Shown: in pieces, positions 24,427 through 33,419 of the stretch
Layout: each line of letters begins with the position of its first letter
Position numbering within the stretch: position 1 is the first letter of the stretch
Source of the DNA: Thermoleophilaceae bacterium
Lineage (GTDB): Bacteria > Actinomycetota > Thermoleophilia > Solirubrobacterales > Thermoleophilaceae
Reading direction: 5' to 3'
Assembly (NCBI GenBank): GCA_030447905.1
Contig: JAUJNZ010000003.1
Location: forward strand, 1 to 43,698
DNA length: 43,698 bases
Translations under genes and position numbers: made by a program
Notes under the pieces: generated by a model
What the model was told of the DNA's origin: nothing
Databases searched by the model: none
Seen by the model: the letters and a program-made list of their open reading frames with translations, nothing else

Positions 24427-25847
24427 CTACCGGCGACACCACGGAGCGCCGGCGCCCCGTGAGGCTCGAGGCCGACACGGCCGAGCACTTCGAGGCGATC
24501 ACCCCGGCTTCGCGGCGGTCCGTCGGCGACGCCACGGCCTACCTCCCAGGCGGTGACTCGCGCAGCACGCTGTTCCACCCTCCCTACCCGCTGACCTTCG
24601 AGGAGGGGCACGGCTGCCGGGTCGTCGACCTCGACGGCAACGCGCTGCTCGACTTCACCGGCAACCACACGTCGCTCGTCCACGGCTACGGGCACCCGCG
24701 GGTGCTCGAGGCGGTCGCCGGCCAGCTCCGCAGGGGAACTGCGTTTCCGGGCCTCACCCGCGCTCAGGCGGCCTTCGCGCGGCAGCTGTGCGAGCGCATC
24801 GAGTCGCTCGAGCGTGTGCGCTTCACGAGCTCCGGCACCGAGGCCACGCTCCAGGCGGTTCGCGCCGCACGGGCCTACACGGGCCGTCACGTCGTCGCGA
24901 AGATCGAGGGCGGCTACAACGGCAGCTGGGACGAGATGATGGTGAGCATCCACCCGCGCGTCGACCAGGCCGGTGACCGTGAGCGGCCGGAGTCCGTCCC
25001 GGCCTCCGAGGGCCTCACCGCCGGAGCTGCGAGCGACGTGTTGGTGCTGCCGTTCAACGACGAGGCCGCGACGCGCCGCCTGCTCGAGGACCGCGGCTCG
25101 TCGGTCGCCGCGGTGATCGTAGAGCCGGTGCTCGGCTCGGCCGGGATGATCCCCGCCGAGCCCTCCTACCTCCGGCTCCTCCGCGAGGTCACGAGCCGGA
25201 TGGGGATCGCCCTCATCTTCGACGAGGTCATCTCCTTCCGCGTCGCCCATGGCGGTGCGCAGGGGCACTATGGCGTTCGGCCGGACCTCACCTGCCTCGG
25301 CAAGGCGATCGGCGGCGGCTTCCCGCTCGGCGTGGTCGGAGGCCGTGCGGAGATCATGGAGCTGTTCGACCCCTCCGGCGGCCAGCCACGGGTGCCCCAC
25401 CCCGGCAGCTACAACGCCAACCCGATCAGCCTCGTGGCCGGGTCGGTGACGCTCGAGCTGCTGACCGAGGAGGCCGTGGATCATCTGAACGAGACCGGCG
25501 ACGCCCTGCGCAGCGATCTGCGTGACGCGTTCGACGAGGCCGGGCTCCCCGTCCAGGTCACGGGACTCGGCTCCCTCTTCGGCATCCACTTCCGGCCGGG
25601 CCCCGTCCGGGGCTACCGCGACACGCTCGCCTCGGACCGGGGCCTGCGCCACCGCCTGTTCCTGGGCCTCGTCGCGGAGGGCGTACTGATCGACCCTCGA
25701 GGGGCGGGCTGCCTCTCGACCGCGACCGGCCAGGCCGAGCTGGAAGCATTCTCGGGGGCGGTCCGGAGGGTGGCGCCTTCCCTGGCGGGCGGCGACGACC
25801 ACCGGATCGGGGAACCACCTGGACCGGACGCCGGGCGGCAAGGATGA
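24423..25847 (+). CDS. Class III aminotransferase, glutamate-1-semialdehyde aminomutase-like
   Basis: 474 residues; ATG 24423 overlaps the preceding stop (ATGA). Fold type I PLP enzyme: GCRVVDLDGNALLDFTGNHT, VRFTSSGTEATLQAVRAARA (cofactor phosphate loop), KIEGGYNGSWDEMMV, VAAVIVEPVLGSAGMIP, IALIFDEVISFR (Asp contacting the pyridine nitrogen), and the Schiff-base lysine Lys294 in CLGKAIGGGFPLG. The family includes both aminotransferases and GSA-type 2,1-aminomutases; the sequence alone does not decide. If the operon makes cysteate, this enzyme could deaminate it or shift its amino group. A hydrophilic C-terminal tail of about 20 residues extends past the domain. Confidence 0.88.
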   Translation: MTTGDTTERRRPVRLEADTAEHFEAITPASRRSVGDATAYLPGGDSRSTLFHPPYPLTFEEGHGCRVVDLDGNALLDFTGNHTSLVHGYGHPRVLEAVAGQLRRGTAFPGLTRAQAAFARQLCERIESLERVRFTSSGTEATLQAVRAARAYTGRHVVAKIEGGYNGSWDEMMVSIHPRVDQAGDRERPESVPASEGLTAGAASDVLVLPFNDEAATRRLLEDRGSSVAAVIVEPVLGSAGMIPAEPSYLRLLREVTSRMGIALIFDEVISFRVAHGGAQGHYGVRPDLTCLGKAIGGGFPLGVVGGRAEIMELFDPSGGQPRVPHPGSYNANPISLVAGSVTLELLTEEAVDHLNETGDALRSDLRDAFDEAGLPVQVTGLGSLFGIHFRPGPVRGYRDTLASDRGLRHRLFLGLVAEGVLIDPRGAGCLSTATGQAELEAFSGAVRRVAPSLAGGDDHRIGEPPGPDAGRQG

Positions 25848-26494
25848 GCGAGAGGCCGGACTCCGGAGACCTGCCGAGCAGGTACGACCTCAACTCGGTG
25901 TTCGCCGCGAAGGACAGCCGCGAGGTCGCCGAGCTGTACGACCACTGGGCCGACGACTACGAGCAGAGCATCCTCAGCTGGGGTTACCTCACGCCTGCCG
26001 TGACCTCAGGGCTTGTCGGCCGCTTCGTCGAGGACAGGGCGGCGCCGGTGCTCGACGCCGGCGCGGGAACGGGCCTCATGGGCGAGGTGCTCGCGACGCT
26101 CGGCTACTCCGACCTTGTCGCGATCGACATCTCGGAGAAGATGCTCGCGCACGCCCAAGGGAAGGGCGTCTACCGCGACGTCTCGCCGATGGAGCTCGGC
26201 CAGGAGCTCGACTTCCCGACCGGCGCCTTCGCGGCCGTCGTGGCGACGGGCGTCTTCGCCGCCGGGCACGCTCCGCCCGAATCGCTCGACGAGCTTGTGA
26301 GGGTGACGAGGGGCGGGGGTTCGGTCATCTTCAGCGTGCGCACCGACGTCCTCGACGATGCCTTCGGACCGACCCAGGACCGCCTCGAGGCGGAGGGGAG
26401 GTGGGAGCGCCTCGACCAGACGCTTCCGTTCTCGCACTTCCCGCTCGAGAACCCCGAGCTCAAGCTTCAGGTCTTCGCGTACCGAGTCCGGTAG
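25844..26494 (+). CDS. SAM-dependent class I methyltransferase (Williams-Beuren region 27 type)
   Basis: 216 residues; ATG 25844 overlaps the aminotransferase stop (ATGA). AELYDHWADDYEQSILSWGY is followed by motif I VLDAGAGTGLMGEVLATLGY, the acidic end of strand 2 LVAIDISEKMLAHAQGKGVY, and FAAVVATGVFAAGHAPPESL. The 'Y-D-x-W-A-x-x-Y-D/E' start and the HAP segment are typical of the family near WBSCR27. Substrate unknown; the tight coupling suggests it methylates a product of the two PLP enzymes, perhaps on nitrogen. Confidence 0.85.
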   Translation: MSERPDSGDLPSRYDLNSVFAAKDSREVAELYDHWADDYEQSILSWGYLTPAVTSGLVGRFVEDRAAPVLDAGAGTGLMGEVLATLGYSDLVAIDISEKMLAHAQGKGVYRDVSPMELGQELDFPTGAFAAVVATGVFAAGHAPPESLDELVRVTRGGGSVIFSVRTDVLDDAFGPTQDRLEAEGRWERLDQTLPFSHFPLENPELKLQVFAYRVR

Positions 26495-26499
26495 GCCTC

Positions 26500-27117
26500 G
26501 TGGACGCCCAGGGCTGGAACGAACGCTACGCCAAGCTAGAGCGAGTCTCCTCCGAGCCGAATCCGCTGGTCGCGGAGCTCGCCGGCCCGCTCCGGCCCGG
26601 ACGAGCACTCGACCTCGCCGCCGGCGAGGGTCGCCACGCCCTCTGGCTCGCACGCCGCGGCTGGCGCGTGACGGCCGTCGACTTCTCCGAGGTCGGGGTC
26701 GAGAAGGGCCGCCAGGCCGCTGAGGCGGACGGGCTTGAGGTCCAGTGGGTGGTCGCTGATGTGAGGTCATATCGCCCCGCGACCGCCTTCGACCTCGTCC
26801 TCATGACCTTCTATCACCCCGACTTCTCGGAGCGGCCGCAGGTGTTCTCCACCGTGGCCGGCGCCGTAGCGCCCGGCGGCCACCTGCTCATAGCCGGCCG
26901 CCATCGCGACGACATCGGCCGCGACGGCGGCCGCGGGCCCCGCGACCCCGCCCGCCGCTACACGCCGGAGCAGCTGGCCGGGGCGTTCCCCGGGATCGAG
27001 CTGACCCAATGCGAGCCGCGGACTCGCGTGATCGAGGGCGACGACGGCCCGGTCGAGGTCACCGACGTCGTCGCTTTCGGCGTCTCCCAACGCCAAAGCG
27101 CCCTGAGCTCGGCGTAG
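26500..27117 (+). CDS. SAM-dependent methyltransferase (TehB/thiopurine-like)
   Basis: 205 residues from GTG 26500, five bases after the previous stop. WNERYAKLERVSSEPNPLVA is followed by motif I ALDLAAGEGRHALWLARRGW, VTAVDFSEVGVEKGRQAAEA, and FDLVLMTFYHPDFSERPQVF. The PNP-LVAEL beginning and the AxGEGR-x-A-x-WLA motif mark the TehB/thiopurine-type group that methylates small molecules or oxyanions. The last gene of the coupled set; then 125 bp separates it from the peptidase gene. Confidence 0.85.
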   Translation: MDAQGWNERYAKLERVSSEPNPLVAELAGPLRPGRALDLAAGEGRHALWLARRGWRVTAVDFSEVGVEKGRQAAEADGLEVQWVVADVRSYRPATAFDLVLMTFYHPDFSERPQVFSTVAGAVAPGGHLLIAGRHRDDIGRDGGRGPRDPARRYTPEQLAGAFPGIELTQCEPRTRVIEGDDGPVEVTDVVAFGVSQRQSALSSA

Positions 27118-27242
27118 CTGAGCGGACGACCGCCCGGCCTCCCCCGGTGCTCGTGACGATCAGCGACTGACCGGGAAGAACGAGCCGATGTCCGATTCGA
27201 TCGACGTCGCCGCGGGCGCGGTCGCCCGGAGGTGACCGGCCG

Positions 27243-28097
27243 GTGATCACCGACGTCCCGGGCGTGCGCGTCGGCCACTTCACCGACGCGGTCGCCCGCA
27301 CGGGCGCGACCGCGGTCGTCCTGCCCGAGGGAACGCGGGCCTCGGGTGAGGTACGGGGAGGCGCGCCGGCCACCCGCGAGTGGGATCTGCTCGTGCCCGG
27401 GCGGCGCGTCGAGCGCGTCGACGTGGTGATGCTGGCGGGCGGCTCGGCCTTCGGCCTCGCCGCCTGCGACGGCGCCATGCGCTGGTGCGAGGAACAGAGC
27501 CGCGGGCACCCGACGCTCGCCGGGCGAGTGCCGATCGTGGTCGGCGCCGCGCTGTTCGACCTCCTGCCCGGAGACGGGAGCGTGCGCCCTGGACCGCGAG
27601 AGGGCTATGCGGCGTGCGCCGCGGCGAGCGACGATCCGCCCGAGCTCGGGGCGGTCGGGGCGGGCACGGGCGCCATGATCGACAAGTGGCGAGGCTTCGA
27701 GCACGCTCGGCCGGCCGGCATCGGCAGCGCCGCCGAGCACGACGATGAGCTCGTTGTCGGCGCGCTGCTCGCGGTCAACGCCTTCGGCGGCCTGGTCGAC
27801 CCCGGCGCGTCGCGACATCCGGTGTCGGAGCTGATCGTCGCCGGGGGACCGATCGAGAACACGACGATCGGCCTCGTCGCCACCAACGCGCGGCTAGACA
27901 AGGCGAGCTGCCGGCTCGTCGCCGAGTCGGCGCACGCAGGCCTGGCGCGGGTTCTCGAGCCCGTGGCCTCGACGCTCGACGGCGACGCGGTCGTCGCGGC
28001 GTCGACCGGGGCGCTCGCCGGCGCTCCGCTGGAGCGGGTGCGCATGCTCGCCGCCCGCGCGGTCGAGGCGGCGGTGCGTTCCGCCGTGAGCCCGTAG
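27243..28097 (+). CDS. P1 family (S58) peptidase, DmpA/L-aminopeptidase D-Ala-esterase type
   Basis: 284 residues from GTG 27243. ITDVPGVRVGHFTDAVARTG is the usual start of this Ntn-like family. VVMLAGGSAFGLAACDGAMR and the segment GAMIDKWRGFEHARPAGIGS follow, then the self-cleavage/nucleophile region ENTTIGLVATNARLDKASC, with Thr as the likely new N-terminus. Such enzymes cleave short peptides or amides. Shorter than many members (about 340) but core complete. Same direction as the PLP/methyltransferase operon, 125 bp after it, so membership of the operon is possible but less sure. Confidence 0.85.
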   Translation: MITDVPGVRVGHFTDAVARTGATAVVLPEGTRASGEVRGGAPATREWDLLVPGRRVERVDVVMLAGGSAFGLAACDGAMRWCEEQSRGHPTLAGRVPIVVGAALFDLLPGDGSVRPGPREGYAACAAASDDPPELGAVGAGTGAMIDKWRGFEHARPAGIGSAAEHDDELVVGALLAVNAFGGLVDPGASRHPVSELIVAGGPIENTTIGLVATNARLDKASCRLVAESAHAGLARVLEPVASTLDGDAVVAASTGALAGAPLERVRMLAARAVEAAVRSAVSP

Positions 28098-28131
28098 CCC
28101 CCGGCGAGGCGCCTGGCCAGCGCGAGGAGAG

Positions 28132-28419
28132 CTACTCCTCGTCCTCGCGGTAGCCAGCGCCTTCGGAGCCTCCCTCCTCGCCCTCGCCCGGTTCCTCGCT
28201 CTCGTCCTGCTCCTGCTGGCGCTCCTCGACGGCCTTGCGTCCCTCGATCACGTCCTCCTGCTCGTCCTGGAGCCCCGGTACGCGCTGGTCCGCGACCTTG
28301 GTGCGGATGTCCTGACGGGCCTCTTCGGTCTCACGCTCGAGGTCGTCGCGGCGCTGCTCCATCTCGTCTGCCCCACGCTCGAGCTCGCGGCTCGGCCCCT
28401 GGTAGTCGGTCTCCTCCAT
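28132..28419 (-). CDS. Small highly charged coiled-coil protein, 95 aa
   Basis: Begins MEETDYQGPSRELERGADEM and continues with long Glu/Arg helices (EQRRDDLERETEEARQD), then VADQRVPGLQDEQEDVIEGR, ending in an acidic run. No hydrophobic core, so likely an elongated helix or disordered. I recall similar MEE-x-DY-x-GPS-starting proteins in Thermoleophilia. Function unknown. Confidence 0.6.
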   Translation of the reverse strand: MEETDYQGPSRELERGADEMEQRRDDLERETEEARQDIRTKVADQRVPGLQDEQEDVIEGRKAVEERQQEQDESEEPGEGEEGGSEGAGYREDEE

Positions 28420-28454
28420 CGCTCCTCCGCATGTTTTGGCTCGTCGGCGGGATC

Positions 28455-28685
28455 CTACGGCCCGCGCTCGTCCTCGCTCGCCTCCTCGGCATCCTCGCGA
28501 GCCGCCTGGCGCTCGGCCTCGGCGCGTTGCTCGAGGCGCTCGCGCAGAAAGGCGTTCTTCTCGGCACGCCGCGCGTGCTGCTCGGCGGCGTCTTCGGTCG
28601 GCGCCTGCTCGGCCCGCTCGCGCTCGGCCCGCTCGCGGCGCATCTGACTAACCCGCAGCTCCTGTGTCGTCGGATCCTCCTCCAT
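28455..28685 (-). CDS. Small charged helical protein, 76 aa
   Basis: From ATG 28685: MEEDPTTQELRVSQMRRERA, then an almost uninterrupted Glu/Arg/Ala helix (EDAAEQHARRAEKNAFLRER) to an acidic end. Transcribed with the similar gene at 28132, 35 bp apart, so the pair may be one operon. The frame stays open upstream to 28910 but that part overlaps the terminator and sigma gene and is not coding. Confidence 0.55.
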   Translation of the reverse strand: MEEDPTTQELRVSQMRRERAERERAEQAPTEDAAEQHARRAEKNAFLRERLEQRAEAERQAAREDAEEASEDERGP

Positions 28686-28741
28686 CGCCTTCCACCGTAC
28701 CCGTCTGGCGCCGGTAGGGACCCTCGCGTCGCTGAAATCAG

Positions 28742-28779
28742 AAGAGCCGGCCCCCGTGCGTCCCGGGGCCGGCTCTTCG
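28742..28779 (-). terminator. Strong hairpin after the RpoD-type sigma gene
   Basis: GAAGAGCCGGCCCC at 28742-28755 pairs perfectly with GGGGCCGGCTCTTC at 28766-28779 (14 bp, 10-nt loop), 34 bp past the sigma stop. The following minus-strand bases (TCTGATTTC) are only mildly T-rich. Confidence 0.8.
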
Positions 28780-28812
28780 TCGAGTCCTGATTTCGCGGGT
28801 TTGAGGTGAGCT

Positions 28813-29868
28813 TCAGGCCGCCTCGCGCAGCCCCTCGACCTCGCGGTGCATAGCGAGATGCTCGAGGGCCTCCGACTCGAGCTGGCGCACGCGCTCGGGC
28901 GACAGACCAAGGCGCCGCCCGGTCTCGCGCAGCGGTGTCGGTTCGTCGCCGTTGATCCCGTAGCGGAGCTTTACCACCTGGCGCTCACGCTCGGGGAGCT
29001 GCTCGACCGCCTCGCGCAGGGTCTGCTCGCGGAGGCTCATCTCGACTTCCTCCTCGGGCTCCGCCCTCTCGCTGGGAAGGAGGTCGCCGAAGGCGGTCTC
29101 GCCCTCCTCGCCGACCGGCCGGTCGAGGCTAGTGATCGTCCTGGCCGCCGAGCGCACCTCGAGGACCTGGTCGAGCGGAAGCTCGGCCTCCTTGGCGATC
29201 TCCTCGTCCTCGGCGTCCCGCCCTAGGCGACTGGCCAGGTCACGCTCGGCGCGCGCGATCTTACGCTCGCGCTGGCCGATGTGGACCGGGATCCGGATCG
29301 TGCGCGCCTTGTTGGCGATGCCCCGCTGGATCGCCTGGCGGATCCAGAAGGTGGCGTAGGTCGAGAACTTGTATCCCTTGCGCCAGTCGAACTTCTCGGC
29401 CGCACGGATGAGGCCGAAGATGCCCTCCTGGATCAGATCGAGCAGGCCCAGTTCCTGGCCCTGGTACTTCTTGGCGATCGAGACGACGAGGCGGAGGTTG
29501 GAGTTGATCATCCGCTCCTTGGCCGCCATGTCGCCGCGCTCGATGCTCTTGGCGAGCTCCACCTCCTCCGCTGCGGTGAGCAGGGGATAGCGGCGGATCT
29601 CGTTGAGGAACAGCTGGAGCGCGTCCGTGGTCGTCCCGGCGAGGTTCTCGTTGAGGTAACGAGTGGCCTCGACGCCGCTGCGTCCGCAGTCGTCGGTCAC
29701 GTCGATGTTTCGGTCGTCAATCACTTCGTAGATCTCTCGCACGTCGTCCTCCTGCAGCCCGATGGCCTGCACGAGCTCGTCGAGCTCGTGCAGGTTCAGA
29801 CAGCCCTGTTCCTCCCCGCGATCGAGGAGGGTCGCTATCTGGATCTGGGGTGCTTCCTGGTTAGTCAC
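28813..29868 (-). CDS. RNA polymerase sigma factor, RpoD/SigA family
   Basis: 351 residues from GTG 29868. A shortened region 1.1 remnant ([20 protein letters not shown]) is followed by region 1.2 ([20 protein letters not shown]), region 2 with [20 protein letters not shown] and [40 protein letters not shown] (-10 recognition), region 3, and region 4 with [13 protein letters not shown] and [19 protein letters not shown]. The usual GTP- or NT-rich spacer is small, and LIQEG-I-FGL / GQELGLLD fits group 1 or 2 sigma factors of Actinomycetota. It could be the housekeeping factor or a close secondary one; the N-terminus is shorter than in typical SigA. The terminator at 28742 ends the transcript. 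Confidence 0.9.
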   Translation of the reverse strand: MTNQEAPQIQIATLLDRGEEQGCLNLHELDELVQAIGLQEDDVREIYEVIDDRNIDVTDDCGRSGVEATRYLNENLAGTTTDALQLFLNEIRRYPLLTAAEEVELAKSIERGDMAAKERMINSNLRLVVSIAKKYQGQELGLLDLIQEGIFGLIRAAEKFDWRKGYKFSTYATFWIRQAIQRGIANKARTIRIPVHIGQRERKIARAERDLASRLGRDAEDEEIAKEAELPLDQVLEVRSAARTITSLDRPVGEEGETAFGDLLPSERAEPEEEVEMSLREQTLREAVEQLPERERQVVKLRYGINGDEPTPLRETGRRLGLSPERVRQLESEALEHLAMHREVEGLREAA

Positions 29869-30005
29869 TCTTTCTACGTCCGGTGGGTCGATTCGTTACA
29901 AGAAGGTCCTTCGAGGCCGGTACTCTCGGCTGCCCTGGCCGGTGGGGCTCCACACCCCCTAACACGCCTTCGCGCCGGGTGGCGCGGCGGATGCCTTACG
30001 GGCTC

Positions 30006-30263
30006 CTAAACAGGCTCGGTGTCCGGCTGGGGTGGAATCTGTGGCTCAGGCTCGATCGGCTCGTCCGGCGTCTCGGGTCCCTTGGGGTCTGGCTCGGGGA
30101 CGTCCGGGCTCGGCGTCGGCGGCTCGATCGGCGGCGATGGCTCCGGAACCCCCGGACGTCCCGGCTCCCCCGGAAGCGGCGACGGGGAGGGGTCCGGTAC
30201 GCTCGGAGGCGGACCAGGCATCGGTGCCGGCTGGCCGGGGATCGCTGGGCCCGGTACCTCCAT
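30006..30263 (-). CDS. Proline-rich protein, 85 aa
   Basis: From ATG 30263: MEVPGPAIPGQPAPMPGPPP, then a PxP/PEP repeat (PSPLPGEPGRPGVPEPSPP) to the end. No signal peptide, no folded domain. Upstream of the RpoD-type sigma gene and on the same strand. Together with the one at 17663 it is the second Pro/Glu-repeat protein of the window. Low complexity means coding is only moderately supported. Confidence 0.45.
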   Translation of the reverse strand: MEVPGPAIPGQPAPMPGPPPSVPDPSPSPLPGEPGRPGVPEPSPPIEPPTPSPDVPEPDPKGPETPDEPIEPEPQIPPQPDTEPV

Positions 30264-30361
30264 CACGGGGTGATACCCGCAACGGAGCTCGCCAAACCTG
30301 GCACCTGGGGCGACGCGCCGGGTAGCCACCGGCTCCCCGGCGGCTTACAATCGATGGTCCC

Positions 30362-30450
30362 GGAGAGGTGGCCGAGTGGCTGAAGGCACTCGCCTGCTAA
30401 GCGAGTAGGGGGCGCAAGCTCTCTCGCGGGTTCGAATCCCGCCCTCTCCG
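30362..30450 (+). tRNA. tRNA-Ser(GCT)
   Basis: 89 nt with a 7-bp acceptor stem (GGAGAGG with CCTCTCC), a long variable arm as expected for serine, T-loop TTCGAAT, and anticodon GCT at 30396-30398 (loop CTGCTAA). Confidence 0.95.
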
Positions 30451-30487
30451 CTGAGCCAGCGGCTTGGCCCATACCCTCGATCCCCCT

Positions 30488-30562
<75 letters not shown>

Positions 30563-30820
30563 TCTTCCGGCAAGGCTTCTCCGCGGCGGGGTTTCTCTTT
30601 CTCGGAGGAACCCGCATAGACGGAGGGGTGTGAACGGAAGTGCAAAACAGGCTCGTGCCGAGCTTCCCTGCTGGTGGCGGCCCGGAAGGGCGCCCTCAAG
30701 GGCTCAGCGAGAAGCTACGGGCAACCCCGCCAAGCCCAGGGCGATCACGGTGCCGACGCGGGAGTTCTTCCGCGACCCTAGAGAAGCTCGCTAAGTCGGG
30801 TGGCAAAAGCGAGCGCGCAC

Positions 30821-31690
30821 GTGACGATCGCCATTTCGCTTAAGGTCAATGATGGCGTGGTCTTGGCAGCCGACAGTGCATCAACCCTGGTGGCCGCTGA
30901 CGATGCCGGGCATCGACGGGCGTCGTCAACGTCTACAACAACGCGAACAAAGTTGCACCGTCTCAGAAAGTCCCTTCCGATTGGCGCCGTCACGTGGGGG
31001 CGGGCGCCATCGGGGTCGCCTCCATTGAGACCTCTTCAAGGATTTGAGGCGGAGGTTCACGGAAACGTGGTCAGACGATCGCCTCGAAGCTGATTCGTAC
31101 TCCTTGAAGGGCGTTGCCGAGCAGGTCGGTCTTTCGCTGTACGACGAGCACTACGTGCCAGCCGTAGCCGACTGGCCCGAAGGGCGAGCCAAGCCCTCGT
31201 AGGCTTCTTCGTCGTCGGATACTCGCCAAGGGCGACGATGGCTGAGGAGTACCAGTTTCTGATTACCGAAGATGGGAGCGTGCTCCCCTGTCGAGCCTAT
31301 CCAGCCCACCGAGAGTTCTGGCGTCAGTTGGAACGGAGAGCCGGACGCGATCGTTAGAGCAGCTTCCTCGGCGCCACGGAACTGCTTTGCCAGAGGTCTT
31401 GTCCAACCATCTCGGCGTACCGCCGGATCAAGTCCGCCGCGATCGATCTCATTCAAGGCGCCTTGGGGCTACCGCTCGTCCAACCGGCCATGCCCTTTCA
31501 AGATGCGATCGATCTGGCAGAATTCCTCGTAGACGTCACGATCAAGGTTTCTCGGTTTGCTCCGGTCCGCACGAAGTCGGAGGCCCGATCGAGGTAGCCC
31601 AGGAATCAGCAAGCATGAAGGGTTCAAGTGGATACGCCGCAAGCACTACTATTCGGAGGCCCTCAATAGAACCATCCCTTTCCCGCCTCC
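30821..31690 (+). pseudogene. Proteasome-like Ntn hydrolase, multiply frameshifted
   Basis: From GTG 30821 the frame reads (V)TIAISLKVNDGVVLAADS and ASTLVAADDAG, the Thr-led N-terminal strands of a proteasome-type Ntn hydrolase (Thr next to the start, AADS after the VVLA strand). KSLPIGAVTWG follows, then in other frames FFVVGYSPRATMAEEYQFL, ITEDGSVL, SSGVSWNGEPDAI and finally KHEGFKWIRRKHYYSEALNR. That is the order expected for one 250-residue protein. At least five frame changes occur. Closest to the element's tRNA side, the usual place for cargo rather than core genes. Confidence 0.65.
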
Positions 31691-31993
31691 AGTATGGGCG
31701 GGGACGAAGCGCCCTCGGAGGAGGTCGCATTGGGTGATCCCCTCATCCATCCGGCGCACTCCTCGGTCGCTACTACCTCCATCCCGGTACGCGTGGCATC
31801 GCCCCGGGGGCGCGCCTTCCCGGCTGGAGATTGATCCCGACCGCCTGCTACCGCGCGACCCTGAGCAGTAGCGTCTCGAAGTCCGCGCGCCGGTCGTCGC
31901 GGTGATTGAGCCGACCCGGCGCGGCGGCGTATCTCACGGGCGGGCATGCGCCGAGTCACCCGCAGGGCCTGGGGATTCCTCGAGGTCGGTCTC
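31691..31993. other. No gene recognised
   Basis: About 300 bp between the Ntn remnant and the next fragment; no supported frame on either strand. Confidence 0.5.
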
Positions 31994-32719
31994 CTACAAC
32001 CGATCCCGCCGCCTAGCCAGAGCGCAGCTCTGAGAGTCGCCTGTAATAGCCGCGCTCCGCATCGCGCACGGCCCCCCGGCTGATAGCTGGCCCAGGGGAA
32101 GTTGACCGCACAGTCTCCGATCGGGAGCTCCTCGTCGGCGATTGTCAGCAGCGACCGTCTGTAGTGGCCACGCGCGGAAGGCGCGAGGCGTTCGGGCTGG
32201 CCTCGACCTCTGCGATACGAGCGGCCGCGGCGGCTTCCTCAAGATCTCATCGCGCCACGTCTCCCCAAGCTCGAGCAGGCGCTCCTTTCGTACGCTGTCT
32301 TCCTCAATGCCGAGCACGTACGCGACCTCCCCGCCGTCCATAGCCCTGCGCGAGGAGCATGCCCGCCCAGGCGATCTTGGTTTCGCGTAGGGGCGCTTGC
32401 TTTTGAGACCGCGCTCGCGGCCGCCTCCAGTGCGGTCATGAACGCTACGCGGTCGTTCGCGGTCGCTGCTTTGAGTCCTGGCGCGCTCGTAGACCCGCCG
32501 CCATGTCATAAAGCGCGTGGCAAATTGGAAACCAAGCGGCTCGCGTCGATCGTCAGGGAACCCGGTAATGAGCGATAGGACATGGGTTCGCTCGCGATCC
32601 TCCCGCTGGCGTTCGGACTCTCGTAGGCGCCGCTGATTGAGCACGTAGTCCTTCGGGCTAACACCCGCTCGCGCAAGCGCCTCAGGTCGAGGCCCGTAGT
32701 GATGTCTGATCCGAGGCAT
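31994..32719 (-). pseudogene. Unrecognised remnant with helical motif, frame damaged
   Basis: From ATG 32719: MPRIRHHYGPRPEALARAGV then SPKDYVLNQRRLRESERQRE and FATRFMTWRRVYERA look like real protein. Later GGEVAYVLGIEEDSVRKERL and LELGETWRDEIL resembles a DNA-binding or regulator helix pair. The section between has a composition unlike its neighbours, and an overlapping frame (32239-32439) seems to carry missing parts, so indels are likely. No family recognised. Confidence 0.35.
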
Positions 32720-32859
32720 GCCGAGGAGTGGGCCAGGGGGCACTCTGAGTCCGGGTGCGGTGATCAGGTCTACAACGTGCTTAGGCATGAATGTCGGCAC
32801 GGAACCCCTAGTTTGGCGCGACGGCAGGACAGTCGAGCCCGAGGGCTTGCGCCTGCGAA

Positions 32860-33165
32860 GTGAGCGCGGCTTCAGGCCGCGAGCGCCTCGCCGCGCTGGC
32901 CGAGCTCGCCCGCGGACGATCACCGGGATCGAGCGGCAGGGAGTCTGCGCGCACCGGAGCACGGCTCTTGCGCTCGCGGTCGCGCTTGGGTGCCGAGATC
33001 GAGGAGCTGCTCGGGCGACCGATGCTTGAGTTCACCGCCGCCGTCCGCGAGCGCCTCGTGCGAGCGCGCGACGAACGACCCCACGACGACGAAGACCCCG
33101 GCGCCTATTCCGGGGCCTTCGCGGAAACTTCAACGGCCGGGCAGGGCCGCTGTGAACCAGCCTAG
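32860..33165 (+). pseudogene. Unknown element protein remnant
   Basis: The frame includes ERLAALAELARGRSPGSSGR, RLGAEIEELLGRPMLEFTAA and VRERLVRARDERPHDDEDPG, a charged helical protein. It may run into the zinc-knuckle segment that follows. No start codon or ribosome site is convincing. Confidence 0.35.
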
Positions 33166-33400
33166 AGCCTGTCGCAGATGCGGGGCCGACTTTTTCCCGA
33201 GCAGGCCGGCTCATCGCCTCTGGCCGTGTTTTCGCTCCGAGCGGGACGCCCAGAGCACGAGGCACTCACCGCCCGAGCCGCCCCTCCTCGACGCGCACTT
33301 CCGGGGCTGCGGTTGCGCTCTGTCACCCCGATGCCCACCCGCCCGAGCGCGCCGAGCGGAGGCCACACGCGTCACGCAAGCGTCGCGCTCGCCCGCGTCC
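33150..33400 (+). pseudogene. Zinc-knuckle segment preceding the primase
   Basis: The frame gives PRACRRCGADFFPSRPAHRL followed by CFRSERDAQSTR: CxxC, then a third Cys, of a treble-clef or ribbon knuckle. In similar actinobacterial elements a short protein of this type precedes the primase. The fourth ligand is not visible here, so the frame is probably damaged. Confidence 0.4.
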
Positions 33401-33419
33401 GCGAGCTCCGGGCTGCGGT

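Noticed and set aside
24099-25841. 580-codon open frame on the minus strand opposite the aminotransferase gene
   Set aside because: It is antisense to a clearly conserved PLP enzyme; composition is a GC-bias shadow with no recognised domain.
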